From: CALBTQ01 sp036725605
GTDB lineage: Bacteria > Lernaellota > Lernaellaia > Lernaellales > Lernaellaceae
NCBI GenBank assembly: GCA_036725605.1
Contig: DAIMDW010000027.1
Location: forward strand, 23,035-87,034
Direction: 5' to 3'
DNA: 64,000 bases
Numbering within the stretch: position 1 is the first letter of the stretch; each line of letters begins with the position of its first letter. The notes beneath the pieces were generated by a model that saw only the letters and a list, made by a program, of their open reading frames with translations, was not told the origin of the DNA and did not search any database. Both the position numbers and the translations under genes were made by a program. This document shows, one piece after another, positions 19,401 to 28,900 of this stretch.

Positions 19401-19580
19401 TTCGACGTCCTCGGGCGACGCGCCGGGGTAGGACACGGCGACGACGGCGACCTCGATGTTCACCGACGGGTTGCGTTCGACCGGCATGCTGTTGAGCGCA
19501 CGCAGGCCGGCCACGAGCACGACCAGCATCAGCAAGTTGACCATCACCGGTTGTTTGACGACGAATTTTGTCAGTGACAT
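16476..19580 (-). CDS. RND efflux transporter, inner-membrane pump
   Basis: AcrB-type proton-driven pump, 1034 residues, normal length. Twelve-helix topology with two large periplasmic loops. The helix-4 motif GMVVDDAIIVIENV contains the VDD pair typical of hydrophobe/amphiphile pumps rather than metal pumps. Starts four bases after the stop of its adaptor gene. No outer-membrane channel gene is adjacent, so it would borrow a TolC-like protein. Probably controlled by the neighbouring two-component system (see 20760-20789). Confidence 0.94.
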   Translation of the reverse strand: MSLTKFVVKQPVMVNLLMLVVLVAGLRALNSMPVERNPSVNIEVAVVAVSYPGASPEDVEKLITLPLEDRIKTLNDIDQLYASSYEGRAVIFIEYETGIEDYDAAVSDLQSEVEHVKQDLPQEAADSLQVIKIRPGDVWSVMDIGLGGEYGVKGMKQLAESMRDDLLEIDGVKKVNISGTPTRQVWVEADRAKLQAYGLTLNNVYTAVNAANSDLPAGRIKVGSKEYIFAAEGDIKSPRDIEQIVVSADTSGNAVRVKDVAAVVDSFARDEVLSRLNGRQAVTVEVFMGGAGSIVDIARQTHEIVAKYQARITDVSFSVLKDSSKDVINSVSALTSNALTGLILVAVLMTFLIGLRSAILAVIGIPFAFLSSFIALHAMGETINTLSLFGFILVLGMVVDDAIIVIENVFRHLEMGKSPKQAAIEGTQEVVWPVISAVLTTIAAFLPLLLMEGRIGKFIYVLPVVAALALAGSLLEAIIVLPSHLSEYGRLPKNHERRLGDRMFKKLLNAYRRLIGKALTHRGLVVGGTVLATIAITVFAAGVLRIEIFPSEDSSSETLTVRLPIGTQLEKTDDVMRTLSDRILNELPAGEIETITSLAGSVVEHRNRTTTTDGGMLTINFAAEENRRPNEAIKRDIRRIVESIPEIRTVNFEAGQHGPPVDTPVDIRVRGDNLDTMQMIAKMLEDDLRAIPGVSDVSSDFRQGKQKIKFNPDRAKMSAYGLTVGSLVSTLRMAVEGVEATSFRDAEDDEVKIVVLYREQDRDTMADLRQMVVSTTTGAAVPLSELGEFTMERTMEAVQRYDAKRVISVSANVDNETVNSVEANNIIHRKYDDLSARYPGYSLEFGGEAKQREEAFGDLFTEFLIALILIYMILGSQFKSFLQPLVVMFTVPFSLLGVAMGLIVGGLTFSLVAGISVVALAGVVVNDSLVLVDFANNLRRGNKPVNEAVAEAGAQRMRPILMTTLTTIAGLLPMALGVGGEGMMWQPMAICMIWGLAFATLLTLFVIPCTYSLLEDYSARVRRLFRRLVGAAGE

Positions 19581-19584
19581 GGCG

Positions 19585-20676
19585 TTACTCGATGATGGTG
19601 ACGGACGAGTTGTTTTTCAATTTTTCCTGACCGACGACCACGACCTGTTCGCCGGTTTGGACGCCCTCGGTCAGCACGATGTCCACGCCGTTTTCGCGAC
19701 CGGGCGTCACCTGGCGTTCCTCCGCGGCGCCGTCATTCACCACGTAGACGTAGTACTTGCCGTAACGCTGCACGAGCGAATCGAGCGGAATGGACAGGGC
19801 GTCGGCCTGGGTTTCCACCGGCACGCGCACGGAGACGACCATGCCGACTTTCACCTCCGGCGGCAGATCGGCGAAGGACAGCTCGACCGGATAGGTCATC
19901 GACGGCGACAGCGGACTGACGCCCACGCGCGCCACCTGCGCGGTGAAGGTGCGGCCGGCCAAGGTGGGGATGTTCACGGTCGCTTCCATGCCGACGCGAA
20001 TGTCGTCGATTTCATCCTCGCCGACGCCGACGACCGCCTTCATGTTTTGCGGATCGACCAGATGCGCCACGGCGGTGCCGACGGCGATGGTGTCGCCGAG
20101 CGCCACTTGCTTGTCGGCGATTTCGCCGGCGAAGGGCGCACGCACCGAGGCTTTGTTCAACGTGCGCACGGCCTCGCGCCATTGGGCCTCGGCGGCTTTG
20201 GCGGCGGCCGTCGCCCGCTGAGCGGCGTAGCGCGTCTGATCGAAATCGGAATCGGAGAGCATTTTCTTTTCATGCAACGGCTGCGCGCGCGCCAAGGTCG
20301 CATCGGTCTCGGCGGCGGTCAGCTTCGCCTGATCGTAATTGGCCTGCGCCGCGTCGACCGCGATGCGCAACGCCTCGGCGTCCACCGCGACCAACGCCTG
20401 GCCACGCGCGACCTTCTTGCCCAGGGCGAGGTAATCGCCGACCACCCGGCCGGACGTTTCGCTGAGCACCTGCACATCGTGCTCGGACTGCACGGTGCCG
20501 CTGGCCTGAATGAACCGCGTGAACGGCTGCGGCGTCAGCGTCGAGACGCGCACGGCCACGGGCGCTTCGGGCGCGGCCGGTCCTTTATTCGGGCCCGCGC
20601 CGGCCGGCGGCGTGCAAGCGACGACCGACAACGTGAGCAAGCCGACAAAAACTCCGAACCACTTTCGCCTTTCCAT
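19585..20676 (-). CDS. RND efflux periplasmic adaptor (membrane fusion lipoprotein)
   Basis: Links the pump to an outer-membrane channel. 363 residues. Lipobox LSVVAC, Pro/Gly linker, then the split biotinyl-lipoyl domain (VLSETSGRVVGDYLALGKKV and VRAPFAGEIADKQV) around a coiled coil, a beta-barrel domain and a C-terminal MP domain. AAGGAG lies five bases before ATG 20676. First gene of the pump operon. Confidence 0.93.
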   Translation of the reverse strand: MERRKWFGVFVGLLTLSVVACTPPAGAGPNKGPAAPEAPVAVRVSTLTPQPFTRFIQASGTVQSEHDVQVLSETSGRVVGDYLALGKKVARGQALVAVDAEALRIAVDAAQANYDQAKLTAAETDATLARAQPLHEKKMLSDSDFDQTRYAAQRATAAAKAAEAQWREAVRTLNKASVRAPFAGEIADKQVALGDTIAVGTAVAHLVDPQNMKAVVGVGEDEIDDIRVGMEATVNIPTLAGRTFTAQVARVGVSPLSPSMTYPVELSFADLPPEVKVGMVVSVRVPVETQADALSIPLDSLVQRYGKYYVYVVNDGAAEERQVTPGRENGVDIVLTEGVQTGEQVVVVGQEKLKNNSSVTIIE

Positions 20677-20759
20677 TTTCTTCTCCTTGCGGCACTCCAC
20701 CTCTTCGCCGCGTACAAGACGATGGTACAAAATGCGAGAAAACAACTCAGTTTGGAAAA

Positions 20760-20789
20760 TGTAACCGAATGTTTCGGTTTGTATCCGGC
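20760..20789 (-). promoter_or_regulatory. Triple 10-bp direct repeat upstream of the RND operon
   Basis: On the plus strand three units in exact 10-base phase: TGTAACCG (20760), TGTTTCGG (20770), TGTATCCG (20780). 84 bases upstream of the adaptor start. OmpR-family regulators bind such phased direct repeats, and the same layout precedes the regulator gene at 22821-23540. Predicted regulator site. Confidence 0.6.
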
Positions 20790-20821
20790 GGCGAGGCGCG
20801 CCCAACTCCCGGTAAACAAAC

Positions 20822-20863
20822 GGGGAAAGCGCCGTAGCGGATGGCTGCCACGACGCTTTCCCC
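20822..20863 (-). terminator. Rho-independent terminator of the Spy-like gene
   Basis: Perfect 10-bp stem GGGGAAAGCG (20822-20831 with 20854-20863) and a 22-base loop, about 59 bases past the minus-strand stop at 20922, followed in that direction by a T-rich GTTTGTTT. Confidence 0.65.
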
Positions 20864-20921
20864 GGGATGGCGAATCGGTTTCCGAGATCAGGACGGTGTG
20901 GGGCGGAACCGATTCTCCGGT

Positions 20922-21437
20922 TTACCGCTCGTGTGGTTTTTGCGGTGGCTGTGGCATGTTGTCGACCAGAATTTCACGCTGCTCGGCGGTGAGCGAGGCA
21001 TGGAACGCGACCATCGCCTCGACCATCTTGTTGAACGACGCGGTCTGCGTGCCGTCATAGGCCTTTTTCACCTTCGTGCCGACGGCGGTGAAATCCGGGC
21101 TGTCCTTTTTCAGTTCGTCGCCGAAGAGACGGTGCATGTTCATCATCTTGTCATGCATGGCGTGGAATTCTTCGGGGCTTGGATCGTCGGCCTGTTCATG
21201 CACGGCTTTCATGTGCGCGTGCATCGCTTCTTTCATCGTTTCCAGCAACTGCTCCTGCGCGTCGGTCAGATCGACCTGCGCCATCATGTCGTCCATCATC
21301 CCTTCGTGATGCGGCGGAGGAGGCGGCGGACAATCGTCGGGCGGGAAATCCTCATCGCTCTCGGCCAGGGCGAGCGCGGGCAACATGACCAGGATCATCA
21401 TCAGCAAAGCCGGGACGAAAAATTTTATCAGTTTCAT
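20922..21437 (-). CDS. Spy/CpxP-like periplasmic LTxxQ protein
   Basis: Periplasmic chaperone or stress-sensor accessory family. 171 residues: cleavable signal peptide (1-25, ending ALALA), a His/Pro/Met-rich segment (PPPPHHEGMMDDMM) that could bind metal, then an all-helical domain with the two hallmark motifs LTDAQ (57-61) and LTAEQ near the end. AAAGGAGG precedes ATG 21437. It lies between the sensor kinase and the pump operon, the classic place for a CpxP-type modulator. Confidence 0.82.
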   Translation of the reverse strand: MKLIKFFVPALLMMILVMLPALALAESDEDFPPDDCPPPPPPHHEGMMDDMMAQVDLTDAQEQLLETMKEAMHAHMKAVHEQADDPSPEEFHAMHDKMMNMHRLFGDELKKDSPDFTAVGTKVKKAYDGTQTASFNKMVEAMVAFHASLTAEQREILVDNMPQPPQKPHER

Positions 21438-21540
21438 CGGATCCTCCTTTTCAGGTTTGTTTGCTACCGATGAACCAAGCATAAAATTCCGATGATTCGT
21501 TGTCTGTTTGGTTTATGTCGCGGTTGTGTAACGTTGCGTT

Positions 21541-22824
21541 TCATCGATCGGGCCAGAAGGTGACGAAGCGCGAGCCGGTCGCGCCGCCGTCGGCCACCCG
21601 GACCGTGCCGCCGTGCGATTTCAGGATGCGCGCGACGATCGCCAGACCCAGGCCGGCGCCGCCCGATTCGCGGCTACGGCTGTCGTCGACGCGGGTGAAC
21701 GGTTCGAAAATCCGCTGGCGGTCTTCCTCTTTGATGCCCGGCCCGTCGTCGACCACGCTCAGGCGCAGGCCGCCGTCGTCGCGCTCGTACTCGACGACCA
21801 CCTGCGACTTCGCGTAGCGCTTGGCGTTGGCCACCAGGTTTTGCAGGGCGCGGCGGAAGTAGGTTTCGTGCGCGATCACCTCTTCGGCGTCGCCGCGCAC
21901 GAGCACTTCGATTTCCGGACGCGTCGCCCGCAGACGGTCGACCACCTCGTGCGCCGTCTCGGGCAAGGGCAACGATTTTTTCTTCAGCGGACCGGTTTCG
22001 ACGTCGAAGCGGCTGTACACGAGCAGCTCGCCGACCAGATCGTTGAGCTCGCCGATTTCGCTTTCGATGTCCTCGGCGCGGGCCTCGCGCTGGGCGGAAT
22101 CGGGCGCGTCACGCAACATTTCCAAATGAAAATCGATGCGGGCGATCGGCGTGCGCAACTCGTGCGCCACCGCCTGCATCAGGTGACGTTGGCTCTCCAA
22201 TAGCTCCTGCATCTTGTCGGCCATAGCGTTGAACTGCTGCGCGAGGCTGCCGACCGCGTCGGGCGAATCGATGGGCGCGCGCGCACTCAGATCACCCTCG
22301 CGCAGGGCTTGCGCGGCTTTTTCCAGCGTGCGCAGGCGCTTGGCGAAGGGGTAAGCGAGCAGATAGCCGGCGACGCCGACGACCGGCAGCACGACGCTGA
22401 GCACCAGCAGCAGGTGCCGCCAATCGAACGGCAGCGGGCGGCGATGCGGCCCGATGACCACGACCTTGTCGCCGCCGTTGATCAGAATATAGGCGGTCAT
22501 CCCTTCGTCGTTGGGACGATGCAAGGGCGTGTGCCCGCGCAGTTCGGCGCGCACGTCCGGCGGGATTTCCGGATCGCCGAGACGACGCACAATCACCGGC
22601 GCCATGGAGAAGCGACGCACGCGGACGATCGCCTCGGCGAAGCCCTCCTCGCCGGCGCGATCGAGGTAATCCTGCATCATATCGACTTCGCCGAAGATGC
22701 GGCCGCGCATGCGCTCGTGCATTTGCTCGTCGATGGTCAGACGCATCAACTGGCTGGCGGCGACCGACGAGACGACCAGCGCCAGGAAGATGCCGAGCGA
22801 AATGCGGATGAACAGTCGTTTCAT
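21541..22824 (-). CDS. Envelope-stress-type sensor histidine kinase
   Basis: 427 residues. Membrane helices at about 8-27 and 138-160 flank a roughly 110-residue periplasmic sensor domain. HAMP follows, then HisKA with His221 (HELRTP), and an ATPase domain with NLVANAKRY, DDGPGI and GGAGLGLAIV. Resembles CpxA/RstB kinases. Its ATG overlaps the regulator stop (ATGA), so the pair is translationally coupled. The adjacent Spy-like protein and RND pump suggest envelope damage or metal/drug sensing (inference). Confidence 0.92.
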   Translation of the reverse strand: MKRLFIRISLGIFLALVVSSVAASQLMRLTIDEQMHERMRGRIFGEVDMMQDYLDRAGEEGFAEAIVRVRRFSMAPVIVRRLGDPEIPPDVRAELRGHTPLHRPNDEGMTAYILINGGDKVVVIGPHRRPLPFDWRHLLLVLSVVLPVVGVAGYLLAYPFAKRLRTLEKAAQALREGDLSARAPIDSPDAVGSLAQQFNAMADKMQELLESQRHLMQAVAHELRTPIARIDFHLEMLRDAPDSAQREARAEDIESEIGELNDLVGELLVYSRFDVETGPLKKKSLPLPETAHEVVDRLRATRPEIEVLVRGDAEEVIAHETYFRRALQNLVANAKRYAKSQVVVEYERDDGGLRLSVVDDGPGIKEEDRQRIFEPFTRVDDSRSRESGGAGLGLAIVARILKSHGGTVRVADGGATGSRFVTFWPDR

Positions 22825-23540
22825 TGATCCTCGACCATCAGATAGCCCGCCCCGCGAATCGATTTGATGCGTTGCGGTTGCTTGCCGTCGTCGCCGAGTT
22901 TTCTCCGCAAACGGGCGATGCGCAAATCGATGGAGCGATCCAGGCCGTTGTATTCGATGCCGCGCACGTCGCGGTAGATTTGATCGCGGGTGAGCACCTT
23001 GCCCACGTGGCGGGCGAAATACAGCAGCAGGTCGAACTCGGCGGTGGTCAGCTCGATCACCTGATCGCCCAGGTGCACGGTGCGGTTGGCGGTGTCGACT
23101 TCCAGGCTGCCGATGTGGACGCGCGGCTCCAGTTCCTCGTCGGCGGCGCTCAGGCGTTCCTGCCGCGACGTACGGCGCAGCAAGGCGTTGATCCGCGTGA
23201 GCAGCAGCCGCGGGCGCACCGGCTTGGCCAGGTAGTCGTCCGCGCCCAGTTCGAGGCCGACGACCTCGTCGGTCTCCTCGCCCAAGGCGGTGAGCATGAG
23301 AATCGGACCGGCGTAACGCGGGCGCACTTCACGGCAGATGGTCAAACCGTCCTTGCCCGGCAACATGATGTCCAGGATCACCAGGTCGGGATTTTCATCC
23401 AAAATGCGGCCGCCGGCACGCGCACCGTCGGGCTCATGCAGGACTTGGAAATTGTTGGCCGTGAGGTATTCGCCGACCACTTTGGCCAATTTCAGGTCGT
23501 CTTCCACCAACAGGATCCGGCACATCGTCTCGTTGTTCAT
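22821..23540 (-). CDS. OmpR-family response regulator
   Basis: 239 residues: receiver domain with D57 (LVILDIMLPGKDG) and Lys in YLAKPV, followed by a winged-helix DNA-binding domain (about 140-235, ending IRGAGYLMV). GAGG lies about six bases before ATG 23540. First gene of a two-gene operon with the kinase. Triple direct repeats 86 bases upstream suggest autoregulation, and the same repeats precede the RND operon. Confidence 0.94.
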   Translation of the reverse strand: MNNETMCRILLVEDDLKLAKVVGEYLTANNFQVLHEPDGARAGGRILDENPDLVILDIMLPGKDGLTICREVRPRYAGPILMLTALGEETDEVVGLELGADDYLAKPVRPRLLLTRINALLRRTSRQERLSAADEELEPRVHIGSLEVDTANRTVHLGDQVIELTTAEFDLLLYFARHVGKVLTRDQIYRDVRGIEYNGLDRSIDLRIARLRRKLGDDGKQPQRIKSIRGAGYLMVEDQ

Positions 23541-23625
23541 GGCATCCTCTTTCAGTTTGTGTCACTGCGAATGCTCCCGGCATGATCAGTATGCAGCTTC
23601 ACCCGGAGAGAATCTGTCATAAACC

Positions 23626-23655
23626 TGTATCCGATTGTAACGCTTTGTATCCGAC
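23626..23655 (-). promoter_or_regulatory. Triple 10-bp direct repeat upstream of the response regulator
   Basis: Three units in exact 10-base phase on the plus strand: TGTATCCG (23626), TGTAACGC (23636), TGTATCCG (23646). A further TGTATCCG occurs at 23687, nearer the mgtC promoter. Same motif, orientation and distance to the start codon (86 against 84 bases) as the set upstream of the RND operon. Confidence 0.6.
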
Positions 23656-23710
23656 AAACGAACCGCTTTTCGTCACGTTGCATCTTTGTATCCGCGACGA
23701 GCGAGCGTGT

Positions 23711-23738
23711 TTGACCGGGGACGGTTTTGCGATAAAGT
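23711..23738 (+). promoter_or_regulatory. Sigma70-type promoter for mgtC
   Basis: TTGACC (23711-23716), 16-base spacer, TAAAGT (23733-23738), 49 bases before the ATG at 23787. Confidence 0.5.
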
Positions 23739-23786
23739 CTGGTTAACCGGACCGGGTCGGAACGTTCACGCCACAAGGAGGAGACG

Positions 23787-24269
23787 GTGGAATCGCTGGA
23801 AAATCTGGTGTTCCTGGATTTCTCGTTCTGGGTGCGCATCGTCGCGACGATCATCTGCGGCAGCGTCATCGGGTGGGAGCGGATCCATTCGCACAAGCCG
23901 GTGGGCGTGCGGACCTCGACGCTGATCTGCATGGGCGCGGCGGTGTTCGTCATGAGCCAGGAGCTGATTTTGAAACAGGCCGCGGTGCAGATCGACTACA
24001 CGCGGATCGTCGCGCAGATCGTTACCGGCGTGGGTTTCCTCGGCGCGGGCGCGATCATCCACCAGGGCGTGTCGGTCAAGGGACTGACCTCGGCGGCGAC
24101 GATCTGGGCGTTGGCGGCGATCGGCGTGGTGATCGGCATCGGGTATCCGCTGACCGGTCTGGTGCTGACCTTCTGCGTGTGGTTCGTGCTCGAGCCGTGG
24201 CGTTGGTTCGAGCGGTGGGTCGGCAACATCGAAAAACCCGACGACAACAGCGGTCCGGTCGACCACTAA
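23787..24269 (+). CDS. mgtC: MgtC/SapB-family membrane protein
   Basis: 160 residues, mostly hydrophobic: helices around FWVRIVATIICGSVIGWER, STLICMGAAVFVMS, the Gly-rich GVGFLGAGAII, AATIWALAAIGVVIGIGYP and a final helix before a polar tail. The RTSTLICMGAA and GFLGAGAI segments are diagnostic of the family, which in other bacteria modulates ATP synthase or phosphate/Mg stress. The AGGAGGAG site is close upstream. The downstream radical SAM gene begins 23 bases later and may be co-transcribed. Confidence 0.88.
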   Translation: MESLENLVFLDFSFWVRIVATIICGSVIGWERIHSHKPVGVRTSTLICMGAAVFVMSQELILKQAAVQIDYTRIVAQIVTGVGFLGAGAIIHQGVSVKGLTSAATIWALAAIGVVIGIGYPLTGLVLTFCVWFVLEPWRWFERWVGNIEKPDDNSGPVDH

Positions 24270-24292
24270 TCAACCAGGCGGAGTAGCCGAAT

Positions 24293-25966
24293 TTGAAGAT
24301 CCTGTTGGTCAATCCGGTCACGCGCAAACGCGACCTGCCGAAATATTTTCCGCTGGGACTGGGATTGATCGCCGCGCTGCTCAAGCGCCGGGGGCACGAC
24401 GTGGAGGTGTTCGACGACAACGTCGAGCGCCTGGACGAGGAAAAAGCCGCCGCGCGTATCGCCGCCACTTACGCCGACGTGTTCGGCCTCACCGGGCTGA
24501 TCACCGATTTTTCCACCGTGCAGCGTCTGGCCGCAGTCGTGCGCGAGGCGCATCCGCACGCGCCGATCATCCTGGGCGGCGGGCTGGCTTCGAGCTTCGG
24601 CGAATACGTGCTGGCGCACACGGCGGTCGATTACGTGCTGCCCGGCGAAGGCGACGTCGCGCTGTTTCCGCTGCTGGACGCGCTGACGGCCGGGCGAATC
24701 CCCGACGGTCTGCCCGGCGTGGGTTATCGGCGCGAGGGGCGGATAGTCGCCGCGCCGCCGGGAGGGATCGTCACCGATCTGGATGCCCTGCCCCCGACCG
24801 ATTACGACGCCTTCGCCCCGGACACCTACGCCGAGAACATGAAACAGGCGTGGATGTTTTCGCAGCCCACGCGCGCGCTGTCGATCATCACCAGCCGCGG
24901 CTGCCCTTATCGTTGCATCTATTGCGACAAGGCGATTTTCGGCAACCGTTTCCGCCAGCGTTCGGCGCAAGGCACGGTCGCGGAAATCGAACGCATCGTC
25001 ACGCGCTACGCGCTGCAAGGTGTGCTGTTCGCCGACGACACCTTCACGCTCGACCGGCGGTTCATGAGCGAATTCTGCCGCCTGATGCGCGAGCGCCTGC
25101 CCGGCGTGCGCTGGGCGGGCAACGGGCGCATCGGCCGGCTCGACGAACCGCTGATCGCCGAGATGGCCGCCGCGGGTTGCGATACGCTGGGCTTCGGCAT
25201 CGAGTCGGGCAGTCAACTCATTCTCGATGAGATGCGCAAAGGCGTGCGCGTCGACCAGGCGCTCGCGACGCTGCGTTTGCTGGAAAAACACGGCATCCGC
25301 CCGCTGGGGTACATCACGGTCGGCTCGTTTGCGGAGAGCGAGGAGACGATCAACGAGACGATCGCGTTTCTCGACGAGACGAAACTCAAAGCGGGCGTCA
25401 ATTTCCTCACGCCCTTCCCCGGCTCGCCGCTGTACGACGAGGCGGTGCGGCGCGGCAAGCTGCATCAACGCCCCGAGGAGTTCCTCGACCGCTGGGGCGC
25501 CTGGCAGCAGACGATGCTGGTCAATCTGACCGAGATGTCCGACGAGGAGCTGATCGCCCACAAGCACCGGGTGGAGATGCATACCGGCGGGCGCGGCAAG
25601 ACCGCGGCGGCGATGGCCTTCACGCTGCCGGCCGCCGAACAGCGCCGGTTGTGGGCGAACGCGCTGCGGCGCATCGGCGAGCGCGGCTACCGACAGGTGA
25701 TTTTGTTCGGCGCGGGACAGCACACCGAACGTTTTCTGCAATGGCAACGGACACAGGACGCGCCGCCGGTCGCGGCGGTGTTCGATCAGAATCCGGCCAA
25801 GGCCGTACTGGGCGCGCAATGGGGTGTGCCGGTGATCGACCGGCTGCCCGACGATTTGCGCGACACGGCGATTCTGCTTTCCTCCGATTCGTTCGAGGAG
25901 GAGATGCTCGCGCAGCTTCGCGAGCTGCTGCCCGACGTCGACAACGTGTTTCGCATTTACGGATAA
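24293..25966 (+). CDS. B12-binding-type radical SAM protein with C-terminal GAGxHT module
   Basis: 557 residues. N-terminal cobalamin-binding-like Rossmann domain (1-140), but the DxHxxG cobalamin motif is not seen, so B12 may not be bound through that residue. Radical SAM core about 195-400 with the iron-sulfur motif CPYRCIYC. The C-terminal module (466-557) contains FGAGQHTERF, a G-x-PV turn, LLSSDSFEEE and a final RIYG. The same module ends glycosyltransferases at 29740 and 34655 and lies near the C-terminus of that at 31160. TTG start with a GGCGGAG site. The next gene follows after ten bases. Likely modifies a glycan or peptide precursor; substrate unknown. Confidence 0.82.
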   Translation: MKILLVNPVTRKRDLPKYFPLGLGLIAALLKRRGHDVEVFDDNVERLDEEKAAARIAATYADVFGLTGLITDFSTVQRLAAVVREAHPHAPIILGGGLASSFGEYVLAHTAVDYVLPGEGDVALFPLLDALTAGRIPDGLPGVGYRREGRIVAAPPGGIVTDLDALPPTDYDAFAPDTYAENMKQAWMFSQPTRALSIITSRGCPYRCIYCDKAIFGNRFRQRSAQGTVAEIERIVTRYALQGVLFADDTFTLDRRFMSEFCRLMRERLPGVRWAGNGRIGRLDEPLIAEMAAAGCDTLGFGIESGSQLILDEMRKGVRVDQALATLRLLEKHGIRPLGYITVGSFAESEETINETIAFLDETKLKAGVNFLTPFPGSPLYDEAVRRGKLHQRPEEFLDRWGAWQQTMLVNLTEMSDEELIAHKHRVEMHTGGRGKTAAAMAFTLPAAEQRRLWANALRRIGERGYRQVILFGAGQHTERFLQWQRTQDAPPVAAVFDQNPAKAVLGAQWGVPVIDRLPDDLRDTAILLSSDSFEEEMLAQLRELLPDVDNVFRIYG

Positions 25967-25976
25967 ACGGGGACCG

Positions 25977-28900
25977 ATGGACTTCGCGCAAAACTTCGAA
26001 CGCAACCTGACCGCCATGCAGGCGCGATGGCCGTCAACGGCCGCGCTGCTGGCACAGTGGCGCGACCGCTTCGATCTGACGCTGGACGAAGCGCAGGGCG
26101 GCGGCTACGTGCTGGCGGTGGAGAGCGAGCAGGGATTGAGCGCCGTGTCCGAGCCCGTCGATCCGGCCTCGAAGGCGGCGGCGTGGGCGCAGCGCGAAAT
26201 TCCCGGCGGGCCGGAGTACGATCCGTTGTTGATCGCGGGCGTGCGCGCCGGTTACGAACTGGCCGCGCTGACGTCGCTGCTGCATCGCGCGTCGGGCGGC
26301 CGCTGGCAGGCGTTGTACGTGGTCGAGCCGTCGCCCGAGCTTTTCAAAGCGATGCTGCACATCCAGGATCTGACGGAGTTGATCGCCTCGGCGCATTTTT
26401 ATTGTTTCGTCGGACCGGAGGCGGTGACGCGGTTCAAGCAATTTCTGGCGGACGATCCGTTCAAGCCGCTGCCGAAAAAAGTGAGCGTGCTCAGCGCGGC
26501 CGCGACGGCGCAGGACGCGGCGCAGGCCGTATCGCAGGTCGTCAAACAACGCGCGGAAACGGCGGTGCGGCTCAAGCGGCGCATCGACCAGTATTACGAC
26601 CGGCGCTCGATCGCGCAGTGGGTCGAGGAGTTGAACGGCCCGTTGCGCGTACTCCAGATCTCCAGCGGCTTTTCGCATTTCGTGCGCTACGCCAACCGCG
26701 ACATCGCACAGGCGCTCACAGAGTTGGGGCATGAAACGCGGATCATCGGCGAGCGCGAGCGGGTGGATTTTCTCACCGGCCCGGCGTTACTGGCGGCGAT
26801 CGACGAGTTCAAACCGCACGTCATTCATCACATCGACCACATGCGTTTCGAGTCCGCGCAGGTGTATCCGACGCGGGTGATTTTTCTGACCTCGATGCTC
26901 GATTTTTTCCCGTCGCTGGAAAACAAGGAAGCGGCGCAACTCTTAGGCGATTGGGATTTCGTCACCGGTTACGTCAGCCATTGGACGCGCTTCGGTTATC
27001 GCGCCGACCGGTTGCTGCCGCAGCAGCCGATGACCAACGAGCACATTTTCCGTCCCGTCGAGCTGACCGCCGAACAGATAAAACGCTTCGGGTGCGAGGT
27101 CGCGTACATTTCGAACATCAGCAAAACGCCGGAGCAGTATTTCGCCGAAACACTGTCGCAGCTTGACGATCCCGCGGACAGGCGCATCGCCGAAAAATTC
27201 TATGCCCGCGTGGACGGGGATTTTCGCGCCGGGAAAATCTATTATTTCGAAGCGGATTATCGCCGGGCCTTGACCGACGTGGGCGGCGACGCATTGCCGG
27301 CAGCGACGGCCGAACGACTGGTACACGCATTTTTGGCGGAAGTGGGCAACGCGTTGTTTCGTCAGTTGCCGCTGCTCGCGTTGAGCGAAGCGGGCGTCGA
27401 TCTGGCCTTGTGGGGACGCGGCTGGGAGTGGCATCCGCAATTGGCTCGGCACGCGCGCGGCATACTGGAACACGGCGAGGAAACGAATCTGGCCTTCAAC
27501 GCGGCGACGATCAATTTGCACATCAACCAATTTCAGATCCGCCACAATCGTCTCACCGACGGCTACGCGGCGGGTGCGTTTTTCCTGGTGCATCGGCATA
27601 CGGATAATATCGAGTACGAACTCGCCGACGTGATGTTCGCGGGCGGCGCGCGGTTGGTTGAACAGACGCAACGGTACCTTGCCGAGCCGGCGGCGCGGCA
27701 AGCGAACGCGCAGGCCAATCGCAAAATTGCCCTGGCGCTCTACAGCTATCGCGCACAATACGAACGCTCGTTGCGGCAGATGAGGTATTATTTCGATTCT
27801 TTTACGCTGGCGGAAGTACTGGCGCAAATCGAACGGTCGCTCGCGAAAATCGAAGAACCGGTCGGCGAGCGATTGGCGTCGCAATCCTTGGCGGAAACGA
27901 TCCGCGAGACGACCGGCGTAGATTTGCGGCCGGTGTATGATTTGCACTTCACGCCCGAGGATAATTTACTTACCGAACGCAGCATCGCGCGGTCGTGTTT
28001 CGAAATGCAGTTGATCGAGTCGATCAACCGCGCCGATCGGCAACAGGTGCAAACGCGGAGCGAGCGCGGCGACAATATTATCGCCGCAAAATTTCTGCGA
28101 TCGCATCTTTTCCTAAGATCCGACGACGAAATGTCGCGCCGGCACTATCATAAATTGACCGGCGAGCGGCGACCGTATTTGCGCAAGGGTGAAACGTTTA
28201 CGCTCGATAAAATTCAAGCGCCTTTCGGCGCATGCTGGGCGCCTGACGGGCGCATCGCCACAACCGACTGGGCGGGTGTGAAATCCACGGAAGAACGCGG
28301 CATCTGGCTGATCGATCCGGCCACGGGCGCGCAAGAGTTGTTTGCCACCGGGCGCGGAGTGCAGATCGGTTCGTTCGGCCCGGACGGCGCTTTCTATGTG
28401 CAACTGCGCGACGAAGGCGGCGTGTTTCGTATAACGCCGCACAGCCGTGAGTTGATCTTGCCCACCGGCGAAGGCACCGATCTGGAGGTCGTCCCGCAGG
28501 TTGTCGTCCTACCCGACGGACGCTTACTGCTGCACGATCATGAAAAAACATGTTACCGACTTTTTGATAGTGCGGATGGTCGACTGCGCGAAGCAATGCC
28601 CGCCGGCGCCCACAAAATGATCAGCGGAGGTATTATAAATAATAATTACTTGTATTACCTGGGAGATTATAAAATTCAGCAAATGGAATTGAGCCCACCT
28701 TATTCAACAAAAGCGTTTCCCGAGCCGCCGACGGGCGTCTGCGCGAGCTTTGCATTAGATAGTTACGGAATTGTCGGCCTGATCGCCAAGGAAAGGAAAG
28801 TTTCGCCGACGAATTACGAGCGCTTCCCAATCGGTTTGCTTTCAATGGATTTTTCCGGCGCGGTGCAATTCATCGTGTACACGGAATTGTTCCGCAACAC

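Noticed and set aside
16716..19577. 953-codon plus-strand frame opposite the RND pump
   Set aside because: Low-complexity His/Arg/Asp composition and no ribosome site; the minus-strand pump is unambiguous.
21462..21491. Phased direct repeats before the Spy-like gene (CTACCG and ATTCCG)
   Set aside because: Spacing is 22 rather than 10 or 20 bases and units are degenerate; only the single TGTAACG at 21527 is worth mention.
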